Shown here: piece after piece, positions 1-8,120 of the stretch
How positions within the stretch are numbered: position 1 is the stretch's first letter
Layout of the letters: each line of letters opens with the position of its first letter
NCBI GenBank assembly: GCA_964620095.1
Contig: CAZUGT010000204.1
Span: 1 to 64,000 of the forward strand
Origin: JAJDXO01 sp964620095
GTDB taxonomy: Bacteria > Pseudomonadota > Alphaproteobacteria > Rhodospirillales > UBA2165
Length of the DNA: 64,000 nucleotides
Direction: 5' to 3'
Position numbers and translations under genes: made by a program
The notes under the pieces: model-generated
The model's database searches: none
What the model was told of the DNA's origin: nothing
The model's input: the letters and a program-made list of their open reading frames with translations, nothing else

Positions 1-294
1 GGCGCCTCCCCGATGAGCACACCGGTTGACGAACGCATGGAGCGCACCGTCACGCGCCCGCGACAAGACGTAGGGAGTCTGCCCCACATAGCCGGTGATG
101 AAATCTCCCGGCTGGGTCACTTCGCATTCCAGCCCCAAATAATGCCATGTGCGCCCACGAAAGAGTGCTTCTTCCTCACGGTTGAAAATTTCTTCGTCCC
201 GGAAGATCTGATAGGGCACGGCCGTGAAGTCGGCCTTCGGCCAGACAATCGCATTCAGGCGGTCATTGCTCATGGCGGGATAGTACCACGGCAT
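1..294 (-). CDS. Rieske ring-hydroxylating oxygenase, large subunit (N-terminal part; runs off window)
   Basis: The minus strand is open for 98 codons and leaves the window without a stop. The product begins MPWYYPAMSND and ends in NRCAHRGGA, which is the first Cys-x-His pair of a Rieske [2Fe-2S] site in aromatic-ring hydroxylating oxygenases. The preceding stretch (FRGRTWHYLGLE, GDFITGYVGQTPYVLSR) matches the usual N-terminus of alpha subunits of the anthranilate/salicylate type. The family inserts oxygen into aromatic acids using electrons from a reductase. It is divergent from the CoA ligase at 391, so a link to aromatic-acid breakdown is plausible. The start is the ATG at 294; no strong Shine-Dalgarno is visible, and the ATG at 273 or an upstream GTG are alternatives. 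The catalytic iron domain lies outside the window. Confidence 0.85.
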   Translation of the reverse strand, partial: MPWYYPAMSNDRLNAIVWPKADFTAVPYQIFRDEEIFNREEEALFRGRTWHYLGLECEVTQPGDFITGYVGQTPYVLSRARDGALHAFVNRCAHRGGA

Positions 295-390
295 GAAAAG
301 GAGCGCCACCCATGGGCCGTGTCATATGAGGTATCGCCATCTATACTATCGAATGGGTATTTCATAAGGATTTAGGGAATCGCATATCAC

Positions 391-1695
391 ATGGCTCGCA
401 CAGACGATTCCGATGCATACAATGCTGTCGAAACTGTCAGTAGAGATGAGTTGGAGGCCCTACAAACAGAGCGGCTTCGTTGGTCGTTGGCCCATGCCTA
501 CAACAATGTCCAGTTTTATCGGGAAACCTTCGATAAGGCGGGGGCGGTTCCCGCCGAAGTCAACAATCTGGCGGATCTGGCGAAATTCCCGCTCCTCAGC
601 AAGCAGGACATGCGTGCATCCTATCCGTTCGGGCTATTCGCGGTACCGATGGAACAGGTCATTCGGGTACACGCGTCATCCGGTACGACGGGCAACCCGG
701 TGGTTACCGGGCATACGCGGCAGGATCTCGAAAACTGGAGCCATCTTGCCGCGCGAACATTGTATGCGGTCGGCGCGCGGGCCGGGGATACACTCCACAT
801 GGGCCTTGTGTACGGATTGAAAACGGGTGCATTTCCAATGCATTACGGTGCGGAGGAACTTGGCTGCTTGGTCATTCCGGTAGCCGGGGATACCACCGAA
901 GCGCATGTCAAATATCTGCTCGATATCAAGCCGCGCCTGTTTGTTTCCAACCGGTCGCAAGCCCTCACCATTCTCGACGAGTTTGCACGCCAGGGAATCG
1001 ATCCTCACGAAGCCCAGATTGAAATCGGTTTGTTTGGCGGGGAAGCGGGAAGCGCGGCGATGCGAGAAAAGATCGCCGAAGGATTTGGTATTAGGGCCGT
1101 CGAAATTTATGGACTTACAGAGGTCTGCGGCGCCGGCATGTCTACGCAGACCCCTGGATCTGGCGAGGGCATGACGATTTGGGAAGATTTTTTCTATCCC
1201 GAGATCATTGACCCCAATACCGGAATAGCTCTGCCGGATGGTGAATATGGCGAGTTGGTGATCACGTCGCTTGCGAAGGAAGCTTGCCCCGTCATCCGGT
1301 ACAGAACGCGCGACATCACTTGTATTCTCCCCGTGGCGGAACGATCGATGCGTCGGCTGGCGCCGCTCCGCGGCCGCGCGGATGACATTATTGCCGTTGA
1401 TAGCGGCTATATTTATCCTCTGGATATCGAACAAGTCCTGTTGTCCGACGAACGGGTACGACCGTTTTTCCAGTTCCAGGTCTCACGGCAAGACAAGGGC
1501 GACGTTCTCAGCGTTAAGGTGGAAATGAGCGACGCTCTGGCCGCATCGGGTGAGGGCGCACAATCGAATTGTCAACGAGAATTGATATCGGCCATCAAGG
1601 CGGCATCAAGTGTCGACGTCGACGTGGAGTTGGTGACGCCACTCACATTCCCGCGTGGGCCGACCAAATCAGTCCGTGTTTTGGATCGCCGCTAA
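391..1695 (+). CDS. Phenylacetate-CoA ligase family AMP-forming enzyme
   Basis: This 434-residue protein has the normal length of the PaaK branch of adenylate-forming enzymes. The phosphate-binding loop SSGTTGNP is at about residues 96-103, and a second adenylate motif, EIYGLTEVCGAG, lies near residue 240. Such enzymes activate an aromatic carboxylate with ATP and join it to coenzyme A in the cytoplasm. Phenylacetate itself is only one possible substrate; the divergent Rieske oxygenase suggests another aromatic acid. The stop overlaps the stop of the convergent selenoprotein gene by two bases, so the two genes are tail-to-tail. Start ATG chosen at 391; only a weak purine stretch precedes it. 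Family assignment is firm; the substrate is unknown. Confidence 0.88.
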   Translation: MARTDDSDAYNAVETVSRDELEALQTERLRWSLAHAYNNVQFYRETFDKAGAVPAEVNNLADLAKFPLLSKQDMRASYPFGLFAVPMEQVIRVHASSGTTGNPVVTGHTRQDLENWSHLAARTLYAVGARAGDTLHMGLVYGLKTGAFPMHYGAEELGCLVIPVAGDTTEAHVKYLLDIKPRLFVSNRSQALTILDEFARQGIDPHEAQIEIGLFGGEAGSAAMREKIAEGFGIRAVEIYGLTEVCGAGMSTQTPGSGEGMTIWEDFFYPEIIDPNTGIALPDGEYGELVITSLAKEACPVIRYRTRDITCILPVAERSMRRLAPLRGRADDIIAVDSGYIYPLDIEQVLLSDERVRPFFQFQVSRQDKGDVLSVKVEMSDALAASGEGAQSNCQRELISAIKAASSVDVDVELVTPLTFPRGPTKSVRVLDRR

Positions 1696-2813
1696 GTTGC
1701 GCTCCGGGCATCGTAGGCGGCCCGCAATTTGTTGATACCGGCCTCTTCACGATAGTCGTCTGAACCTTCCAATTTCCAAACTTCGATGGGAACGCCGGTT
1801 GCGTCCGCAACCCGATCCATCGCGTTGAAGGTGGCAATGATGCCCGCCGCGTCGGCGCACGCTGCCGGCCCCAATCTTTCGACGACGGCTTGGCGGGCCG
1901 CCTCCAATTCAAGCTCGTCATCACCGATCGCCGCATCAGCGAATGCCATCAAAGTATCGCCTTCGGGAACGCCAGTATCTCCGTCTGACACGCCCGTTAC
2001 CGCATTCAAATCGTATGCTAGTCCGTTTTGTTCGAGGTTCTCACGGAGCCTCACGGTATGACCGGTGGTTCAGTAGAAGCATTGATTAATCGCTGAAACC
2101 CGGCTGCCGAGCAGTTCGATTTGCGCCCGGGAAATCGCTCGGCCTTTTACGTTGCTTCGATTATCGGCGATTTGATAACCGTCCAGATATTGGTGATCGA
2201 TCATGCTCCAATATTCGCGTGCATCATCGGTGACCAAACTGATGGCGCGGCGAATATTGTTCTTTCCTTGCTTGTAGATTTCAATTTCCTCCGCTTCCGC
2301 CAGGCTCATATCGACGGTTGGGATCCAGGCGATCTCGCTAATGGCGCTGGCCGGCCGTCTGCGGCTTGGTTCACCGGGAAGCGGGTCGGGCAATTCGGGC
2401 AAGGGCGCACCAATGGCACGCGCAAAGGTGTCGATTGAGACCACGGTAACCGTCACCGTAAGAATTTCGACATACTCGGCATCTGTTACACCTTCGGCTA
2501 GCACGTCCTGAACCCATTTCCGCGTAAGTCGGCTGGCATCGGTCGTAACGCGGTGGACGATCTCGACTTGCGGGGCTGACAATTCGCCAAGACTAAGGTG
2601 TTCGCCGGTAACGGCATTGGGAGACAGGGCGTCCCTTTGCGCACGGCATAGTTCACAGTTCGGCACGTTGCGGACCTCGCGGGCGACCGCCAACCGTTGG
2701 ATACCGGTGAACCAGGTGCCGGGCCGGGCGAGATGATCCAGCGCGCTGCGGTGTGCCGCAATCAAATCTTCGCGGATTTCCATCGGGGAATTCGAATATG
2801 GATGGCGCTTCAT
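1692..2813 (-). CDS. AhpD-like two-domain protein, probable selenoprotein (UGA read as selenocysteine)
   Basis: Reading minus from ATG 2813 gives 247 codons up to a TGA at 2072-2070. The same frame then continues for 125 more sense codons to a TAG at 1694-1692. Around the TGA the product reads INQCFY-UGA-TTGHTVRLR, where AhpD/carboxymuconolactone-decarboxylase proteins have the redox motif CxxC followed by H. The UGA therefore replaces the second cysteine (CxxU, residue 248 of 373). The downstream part keeps AhpD-family features (AGIIATFNAMDRVADATG). A first CxxC, NCELC, lies near residue 50, suggesting two related halves. A stem-loop follows the UGA. The start at 2813 has GGAGG 8 nt upstream. 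The gene follows the hydrolase by 15 bp. Expected role: thiol- or selenol-dependent peroxidase or related redox enzyme. The alternative is a nonsense-mutated pseudogene, which the intact downstream frame makes less likely. Confidence 0.82.
2034..2052 (-). promoter_or_regulatory. Candidate bacterial SECIS stem-loop
   Basis: On the minus strand, 17 nt after the in-frame UGA, the RNA GAGGCUCCGUGAGAACCUC can fold. GAGG pairs with CCUC and CUC pairs with GAG, with a bulged AA and a CGU apical loop that begins 24 nt after the UGA. Bacterial SECIS elements lie just 3' of the UGA inside the coding region, typically with a short G-containing apical loop at about this distance. The fold was found by eye; its energy was not computed. 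Confidence 0.55.
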
Positions 2814-2828
2814 CAACTTGACCTCCAA

Positions 2829-3614
2829 TCAACAGGTCGAATCTTCGACATTCGGGGCCTCGGTGTAAACAAACTGCCTTAAGACGGTGTGAAAGGGCTC
2901 CGGCATCTCAAGGTGGGCGATATGGCCGCAACCGGGCAGGATGCAAAGATTTGACCGCTCGATCTGTCGGTTCTGAAATGCGAACTCCTCCAGGGAAACC
3001 GAGCGGTCGCGATCTCCGGAAATGATCAGGACGGGCATCTTCAGCTCCGCCAGCCGGTGGCGGACATCCCATCCCCGGATGGCGGTCAGCGCATTGATCG
3101 CAGTCGACTGCGTCACGCCAACCGAGGCACCGCAACACAACTCGTAACCTTCCGCATCACGACCTTCGGCGAACCATGTTGCAATCTGCATTCGGGCGAC
3201 GGATTCGATGTTGGTTTCCATTAGCCGGGCCACCGTTGTGTCAAAGGGTTCGAACCGCCCGTCATCGATGGCTGAGGATTTGGTTGCATAATTCACCAAC
3301 CGTCCGATGCGGTGCGGTCGGTCCAGCGCCATTTGCTGGCCAATGGCACCGCCGAGCGAGTGACCGACCAGCGTGAAACGTTCCAGCTTCCGTCGATCCA
3401 GGAAATCGAATATCGCCTGGCCATAACCTTCAATGTCGGCCGGTTGTGGAACCCGCGAACTCCCGGCGAACCCAGGAAGGTCGACCGCCAGCAAATCAAA
3501 GCAATCCTTGAACCGGTCGACCAACGGCTGCCAATACCCGGCACCGCCGAACAAGCCATGCAATAGAATGATCGGCTGGCCGGTCCCCTCTCGAATGAAA
3601 TTGAGTTCTGTCAA
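2829..3614 (-). CDS. Alpha/beta hydrolase
   Basis: This 261-residue single-domain alpha/beta hydrolase has an oxyanion-hole stretch (LLHGLFGG) near residue 20. The nucleophile elbow is GHSLGG, the likely acid is in SGDRDRSV, and the catalytic histidine is in GCGHIAHLE. Typical reactions are ester, lactone or carbon-carbon hydrolysis of small metabolites in the cytoplasm. It lies between the TRAP permease (11 bp) and the selenoprotein gene (15 bp), so it is probably co-transcribed and may act on the imported substrate. The only well-placed initiator is TTG at 3614, preceded by AGTAGG. No signal peptide is seen. The substrate cannot be named. Confidence 0.8.
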   Translation of the reverse strand: MTELNFIREGTGQPIILLHGLFGGAGYWQPLVDRFKDCFDLLAVDLPGFAGSSRVPQPADIEGYGQAIFDFLDRRKLERFTLVGHSLGGAIGQQMALDRPHRIGRLVNYATKSSAIDDGRFEPFDTTVARLMETNIESVARMQIATWFAEGRDAEGYELCCGASVGVTQSTAINALTAIRGWDVRHRLAELKMPVLIISGDRDRSVSLEEFAFQNRQIERSNLCILPGCGHIAHLEMPEPFHTVLRQFVYTEAPNVEDSTC

Positions 3615-3624
3615 AGTCGAGCGC

Positions 3625-5547
3625 CTACTTTACCCGCCGGCCGGCTTGGCGGTAACTCCGATAATACAGAACTCCGGCGGAAGCCGCACCGGCGGCATTC
3701 AGGTGTAACGCGTATGAAAAAAGATCGAATGGCAGGATCAATGCCAGGCCAGTCGCTACATAAAGCAGCCTTTGCGTCGCCGAGAGCCGCACCCGCGCGT
3801 AGGCCATCACGCCCATCGAGGTGAGCCAGACGCCCAGCATCGCCGTGCCGACCGACCCCAGCACGAACAAAGGATCGCCCTGCAACAGCAAGTTGGGAGA
3901 GAAGACGAACAAGAACGGTAGAAGGAAGGCCGTCCAGCCAAAGCGAACGGATTCGACCGCTGTTTGCATGGGAGGACAACGCGCTATGCTTGCCGCGGCA
4001 TATGCGGCGATCGCCACCGGCGGCGTTATCATGGACATCATCCCGAAATAGAGCACAAAAAGATGCGCCGCGAGCACCGGGACACCTAACTCAACGATCG
4101 CTGGCGCGACCAATGTCGCCAAAAGGATATATACGCCGACTGTCGGCATCCCCATGCCGAGGATGATGCAGACGACCGCCGCCATCACGAGCAGGAGAAT
4201 GAGATTGCCGCCGGCAAACTTCACCAATACCAAGGTGAGAGCGAATCCGAGCGCGGATATATTCAATACGCCGATGATGATTCCCGCCGCTGCACCGATC
4301 ATGATGATCGCGAGCACCGCTTGCCCGCTCTCCACCAATATGCGCCAAAGGCCCAAAACGGTCGGGCGGGAACCGTCATTGCCGAATATCGCCCACCCCA
4401 TTATTAGCGTGCCGGCGGCATAGAGAGCCGACAGCTCCGGCGTTTCATTAAGCCAGAATAGCGCCCAAATCAGGACGGCGAAGGGCAACAGGTAATGCCA
4501 ACCTTTAAGGAGGACGTTGCCCATTTTGGGGATCATGGACCGGTCAACCGGCTTGAGGCCGTCTCGAGCAGCTTGGATATCCGCTTGTATGAAAATAGCG
4601 GTGTAGTAGATGACAGAGGGCACGATCGCCGCCACCAGTATGCTTTGGTAGGGCTGCTGAATGATCTCCGCCATGATGAATGCCGCGGCGCCCATTATCG
4701 GCGGCATCAGCTGCCCCCCCGTGGATGCCACCGATTCGATCGCCGCTGCCGACCGGGCCGCATACCCCGCTTTCCGCATAAGCGGAATGGTCACCACGCC
4801 GGTCGAAACGACATTGGAGACTGCGCTGCCCGAAATCGAGCCGAATAGGCTCGATGCCGTCACCGCTATTTTCGCGGCACCGCCCCGGAAACCACCCATC
4901 AATGCCGTCGAAAGATTGGTAAAAAACGCGGAGCCGCCGCAATTGTTGAGGATCGTGCCGAAGAAGATGAAAGCGATCACAATTCCCGTTACGACGAGCA
5001 TCGGCAACCCGAGAATGGCGTTTGAATCCATGCCCAGGAAAATGATCATCCGGGCCAGATCGACCCTACGCCCCTGAAGTTCCCCGGGGATCAAGTGGCC
5101 GACCAAGCCGAAGGCGATAAATCCAATTGTCACAAGGAGCAGGACGGGGCCGGTCGTCCGCCGAAGCCCTTCCAATGACGTCAACAGGAGCAAAAGACCG
5201 ACGATGATGGCATCGGGGTTGCGCTCGAACAGCTCGTCGACCAACCGAGGAAAGTTGAACACCACGTAAAACGCGGCACCTAGACCAATGAACCCGATAC
5301 ACCAATCGTACCAGGGGACCCGGAGACGCCGCGTATCTCGCCGCGCCGGATGAGTTAGGAACAGTGAAAACAGTGCCGCCCCGAGCATGGCAGCAAAAAA
5401 TTGCTCCGGGAACGGATTGATCCCAACCAAGCGAAACAGGCTGAACGCCCAAAGGATCGTACCGATTGGCAAGAGCGCGCCGACCACAGGGCCCAGCACC
5501 CGTACCGACCAGGATACGGGTGCTTCAGCGGCGGTCGTGTCGGTCAT
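3625..5547 (-). CDS. TRAP transporter fused permease (4TM-12TM type)
   Basis: This 640-residue, strongly hydrophobic protein has the length of fused TRAP permeases in which a small DctQ-like part precedes a DctM-like part. Typical segments include GSISGSAVSNVVSTG, GGQLMPPIMGAAAFIMAE and LGMGMPTVGVYILLA. Fused permeases of this class work with TAXI binding proteins, and a TAXI gene lies directly upstream with a 30-bp gap. The complex sits in the inner membrane and imports organic acids using an ion gradient. The C-terminus carries extra membrane helices of the DUF3394 type (SPNLLLQGDPLFVLGSVG). Substrate is unknown; the neighbouring CoA ligase and Rieske gene hint at an aromatic acid. Confidence 0.9.
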   Translation of the reverse strand: MTDTTAAEAPVSWSVRVLGPVVGALLPIGTILWAFSLFRLVGINPFPEQFFAAMLGAALFSLFLTHPARRDTRRLRVPWYDWCIGFIGLGAAFYVVFNFPRLVDELFERNPDAIIVGLLLLLTSLEGLRRTTGPVLLLVTIGFIAFGLVGHLIPGELQGRRVDLARMIIFLGMDSNAILGLPMLVVTGIVIAFIFFGTILNNCGGSAFFTNLSTALMGGFRGGAAKIAVTASSLFGSISGSAVSNVVSTGVVTIPLMRKAGYAARSAAAIESVASTGGQLMPPIMGAAAFIMAEIIQQPYQSILVAAIVPSVIYYTAIFIQADIQAARDGLKPVDRSMIPKMGNVLLKGWHYLLPFAVLIWALFWLNETPELSALYAAGTLIMGWAIFGNDGSRPTVLGLWRILVESGQAVLAIIMIGAAAGIIIGVLNISALGFALTLVLVKFAGGNLILLLVMAAVVCIILGMGMPTVGVYILLATLVAPAIVELGVPVLAAHLFVLYFGMMSMITPPVAIAAYAAASIARCPPMQTAVESVRFGWTAFLLPFLFVFSPNLLLQGDPLFVLGSVGTAMLGVWLTSMGVMAYARVRLSATQRLLYVATGLALILPFDLFSYALHLNAAGAASAGVLYYRSYRQAGRRVK

Positions 5548-5577
5548 CCCAAGGGCGGCGGAACGGTTTTGGTCCGC

Positions 5578-6537
5578 CTATTTGCCGGGCCACACCCCCG
5601 CTTCACGGTAGTACTTTTCGGCGCCCTTGTGGTACGGCACGCCGAAGTTTGTCGCGATGTCGGATGGTGCGAAGTGGCTCAACGCCTTGTACGAAGCCTG
5701 CAGGCCCGCCTTGTTGGTATGGATGGCCTTGGCCACTTGGTAGACCACGTCCTCACCGATCTTCGCATTTGCCATCATGACCATCGGCGTCGACAGGACG
5801 GAAATTTCCTCCTTCACCCCGATGCTAAATCCAGGCTTCAGCTTGACGACGATGGTCCCCGGTGCGGCTTTCATTGCCGCCTTTTGCGCTTCTTGCGAGC
5901 TTGGCAAGGAAATCCATCGTACCCCGCCAACCTTGGCATCGGCCTGTTGGGCGCCACCCGACAGCAACGTCATGATCGTGGCATCGATACGGCCGGCCAT
6001 GAAGTCCTGGACGCCGCGGACCGCGTTGGGCTGGGCCACGGGCGTGTATTGATCCTTACTCACACCGGCGGCCTTCAGATAGGCGTTCGCAAAAACGGCA
6101 ACGATGCGCTGCTTGGGGAAGCCCGAACCGATCTTCTTGCCTTTTAGATCCTGCAAGCTGCTGATCCCGGCGCTGCGCTTGGTCATGAACGCGATCGGCG
6201 AGGGCAGGACGGTCGCCACGACACGCATGTTCTCTTGCGGCCCCGCCTTCTTGAACATTGCCGCGCCCTTGTGGGCGAGGAAGGAGACCACACTGACTCC
6301 CATGGAGAATTCAAACTCGCCTTTGTTGAGCAGCGGAATGGTCACGACCGGCCCGCCTTGGGGGGCAACCCGCATCCGAAGCGCGGTGTTTTCCGAGACG
6401 ACCTTGGCGATGGCCGCACTCACCGAATAGGACGATGTGCCGGATGGATTTGTTCCAATTGAATACACTTGTGCCGTCGCGGTCGTCGCGGCGAAACCCA
6501 ACGAAATCGCAGTCACGGCAAGTACTGATGCTTTCAT
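5578..6537 (-). CDS. TAXI-family TRAP solute-binding protein
   Basis: This 319-residue protein has a signal peptide ending in ATTATAQ and the family opening IGTNPSGTSSYSVSAAIAKVV. The segments GGPVVTIPLL and EFEFSMG are also typical of TAXI periplasmic binding proteins. It should deliver a small carboxylated ligand to the fused permease encoded next. It is the first gene of the minus-strand operon TAXI, permease, hydrolase, selenoprotein. The ATG at 6537 is preceded by GGGAGAGGAAAC, a good ribosome-binding site. Upstream there is about 700 bp without an intact gene, which must hold the operon promoter. Confidence 0.9.
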   Translation of the reverse strand: MKASVLAVTAISLGFAATTATAQVYSIGTNPSGTSSYSVSAAIAKVVSENTALRMRVAPQGGPVVTIPLLNKGEFEFSMGVSVVSFLAHKGAAMFKKAGPQENMRVVATVLPSPIAFMTKRSAGISSLQDLKGKKIGSGFPKQRIVAVFANAYLKAAGVSKDQYTPVAQPNAVRGVQDFMAGRIDATIMTLLSGGAQQADAKVGGVRWISLPSSQEAQKAAMKAAPGTIVVKLKPGFSIGVKEEISVLSTPMVMMANAKIGEDVVYQVAKAIHTNKAGLQASYKALSHFAPSDIATNFGVPYHKGAEKYYREAGVWPGK

Positions 6538-7241
6538 GTTTCCTCTCCCAAATTCTCAATCAATCAAATGCCCGAGACCCATCATGCGCGTCAAGCGGCG
6601 TTTACGATCGACTGGCGTTTCGCTTTGGTGCTGATTATTCGCTTAGATGTTTCAGCTTCCCCGCAAACATATTAGCCATTTATTTGTATGATTATGGAAC
6701 TAAATTTGGTGTTTATTGTCTCGAATTGGCGGAGGTTGTCGAAGAAGCCGGTCGGGGGCGATGGTGGATTTCCGCTTTTGCCTATTGCGGACCATTCCCC
6801 GCCGCCCCCGGTTAATAGCCGGGCGGTTTATTTTGCCTTTTGGCCGGTATCTTCGGCGTTTGGGCGCTGTGATCAGGCTGCTTTCGGGATGGGCGGCGGC
6901 ATTGGAGCAAGGTTGGCGAGGCGTTTGAGGTTCCGTGCGATGGCAGCGGGCAAAGTTCCTCGAACCGGGCCGGAAACGGCGGTGGCCGGATCCCTCCGCT
7001 ACGTAGCACCGGCCTTTCCGCGAGGCCGTCCCGAACCGCTCGCCCATTCCCGATTCCGCCGTCGTCGGCATGCCCGGCAGCGTATTTGCGGCGCAGGCCG
7101 TCGCGATTGCCCGGTAAATCGACCCCACCCTCCTGATACTGCATGCCACCGGCAGGCACCGCCTAGTGGGGTGCGGTAAGCGAAATCCGGGGGGAAAGGT
7201 TAATTTCTGTAACTCAAACGGTTAAGCCAAATCAGACGGGC
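6538..7241. other. Gene-poor stretch with possible degraded insertion-sequence DNA
   Basis: No intact gene is supported. The part next to 6538 should carry the promoter of the TAXI-TRAP operon. Between about 6890 and 7010 the minus strand reads a coherent peptide tail (AIARNLKRLANLA, then PIPKAA and a stop) broken upstream by a stop. It looks like the end of a decayed transposase or similar gene, but I do not recognise it with confidence. Confidence 0.3.
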
Positions 7242-7287
7242 ACTTCGATCAAATGTCGGTCTCGGTGGTTGCGAGCCCCCGCAACCA
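7242..7287 (+). repeat. 46-bp direct repeat, copy 1 (tRNA-like 3' end)
   Basis: The segment matches 49899-49944 at 45 of 46 positions in the same orientation. It ends CCCCCGCAACCA, the same 12 bases that end the initiator-tRNA fragment at 21928. TGGTTGCG and CGCAACCA inside it form an 8-bp inverted repeat. It may be a decayed attachment site. Confidence 0.75.
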
Positions 7288-7520
7288 AAGAAGCCCCGTT
7301 AATCCAATAGGATAGCGGGGTTTTCTTTTGCTGCGGCCTTGGTTCATTCCGAAACCGTAAGCATACCGTAAGCGGAGCCAATGCACCGCATGGCCCTGCT
7401 GGGACCCCGGGTGACACCGTCGCGTCGCGAGCGCCGAGGGCTGGAACGAGGCGGTGCGCCGTCGTCGCGGGAACACGTTGTAGCTTGTCGAGAGCAGTGT
7501 CGACTTTCCCATCTCGTTGG
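7276..7520 (+). repeat. Dispersed repeat end, copy 1 (homologous to 21916-22155)
   Basis: Starting at GCCCCCGCAACCA, this stretch aligns by eye with 21916-22155. Shared parts are the terminator hairpin, the tandem ACCGTAAGC words (CCGTAAGCATACCGTAAGCG), GGGTGACACC, GTCGCGAGCG and GGTGCGCCGTCGTCGC. Identity looks like roughly three quarters. It seems to be one end of a repeated integrated element lying next to tRNA 3' ends. Confidence 0.65.
7294..7329 (+). terminator. Rho-independent terminator-like hairpin
   Basis: CCCCGTTAATCC and GGATAGCGGGG pair with one bulged base around a short loop and are followed by TTTTCTTTT. It matches the terminator after the tRNA fragment at 21935, so it probably once ended a tRNA transcript. 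Confidence 0.65.
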
Positions 7521-7575
7521 GACCGACGACGACATTCAGGCCGTCGCCGATGTCGTCAACAGGGTGCGGCAGCCA
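7466..7575 (-). pseudogene. N-terminal remnant of an AAA/SbcC-type ATPase
   Basis: Reading minus from about 7560 gives VDDIGDGLNVVVGPNEMGKSTLL, where GPNEMGKST is a Walker A motif in the form found at the N-terminus of SbcC/YhaN-like ATPases. The frame runs into the repeat sequence and no further ATPase parts are present. It is a stranded fragment. Confidence 0.5.
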
Positions 7576-7645
7576 TCCTCATCATCGATCGGGAACGGTT
7601 TTCTCGCGAACTTCACCGTGGATTGGTTTGGACAGATTGCGCCAA

Positions 7646-7813
7646 CCTGACCCATATGGCTATCGCCGCATCACGGCGCTGCTACGCGCCAAAGGCTGGC
7701 ATGTGAACGCCAAGCGGGTGCGATGCATCTGGCGGCGGGAGGGGCTGAAGGTCCCCGGGAAGCAATACAGACGGTCATCAATCCACGGCAATCAGTTGCA
7801 GCGGAGTAGCTGA
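7646..7813 (+). pseudogene. IS3-family transposase (OrfB) fragment
   Basis: The frame reads PDPYGYRRITALLRAKGWHV, then NAKRVRCIWRREGLKVPGKQ, and stops at 7813. This is the helix-turn region just before the integrase core in IS3-family OrfB proteins (YGYRR.T.LLR..GW.VN.KRV.R..R.EGL). The DDE catalytic domain and both IS ends are missing, so this is a remnant. Confidence 0.75.
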
Positions 7814-8120
7814 ATTTTGCCGCCAAAGTTTGGAGGTGCTGAACAATTCTGGCACACCTAGAATTTTAGTGCCGCGATAAGCAACCCGTTCGCGTGCTTG
7901 TGTCCGCACTTGGCTAATTGGGGACGCTTGGCAGAATACGGTTGAAGGTCGGCTTCTAGCCAGAAGCGGACATAACTTAACGCTTAGGACCCATGCTGTT
8001 CCGCTGGTTGTGCGGCCATCGTTTGGCTAGACTGAGCACTGCACGAGAACCCGCCGTAAACACACGAGGCTGGCACGATGCCGCCAATTATTTGCCCCTA
8101 TCCTCAGGCCGAGGGATACA
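7814..8120. other. Intergenic stretch, promoter region of the 8.1-kb gene set
   Basis: No gene is seen. A small perfect hairpin GCTTCT-AGCC-AGAAGC lies near 7952-7967. The final 20 bases include GAGGGATACA, a usable ribosome-binding site for the gene at 8121. Confidence 0.4.

Noticed and set aside
13..375. 120-codon plus-strand frame at the window start
   Set aside because: It lies opposite the Rieske oxygenase frame, whose motif NRCAHRGGA is convincing; the plus-strand product has no family features.
2070..2828. 252-residue protein ending at the UGA as a complete gene, with a separate 120-codon gene after it
   Set aside because: The two share one frame and together form one AhpD-like protein; the break falls within the CxxC motif, and the second piece has no ribosome-binding site of its own.
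7242..7287. A complete tRNA gene
   Set aside because: Only a CCCCCGCAACCA end and a short inverted repeat are present; no cloverleaf can be drawn.
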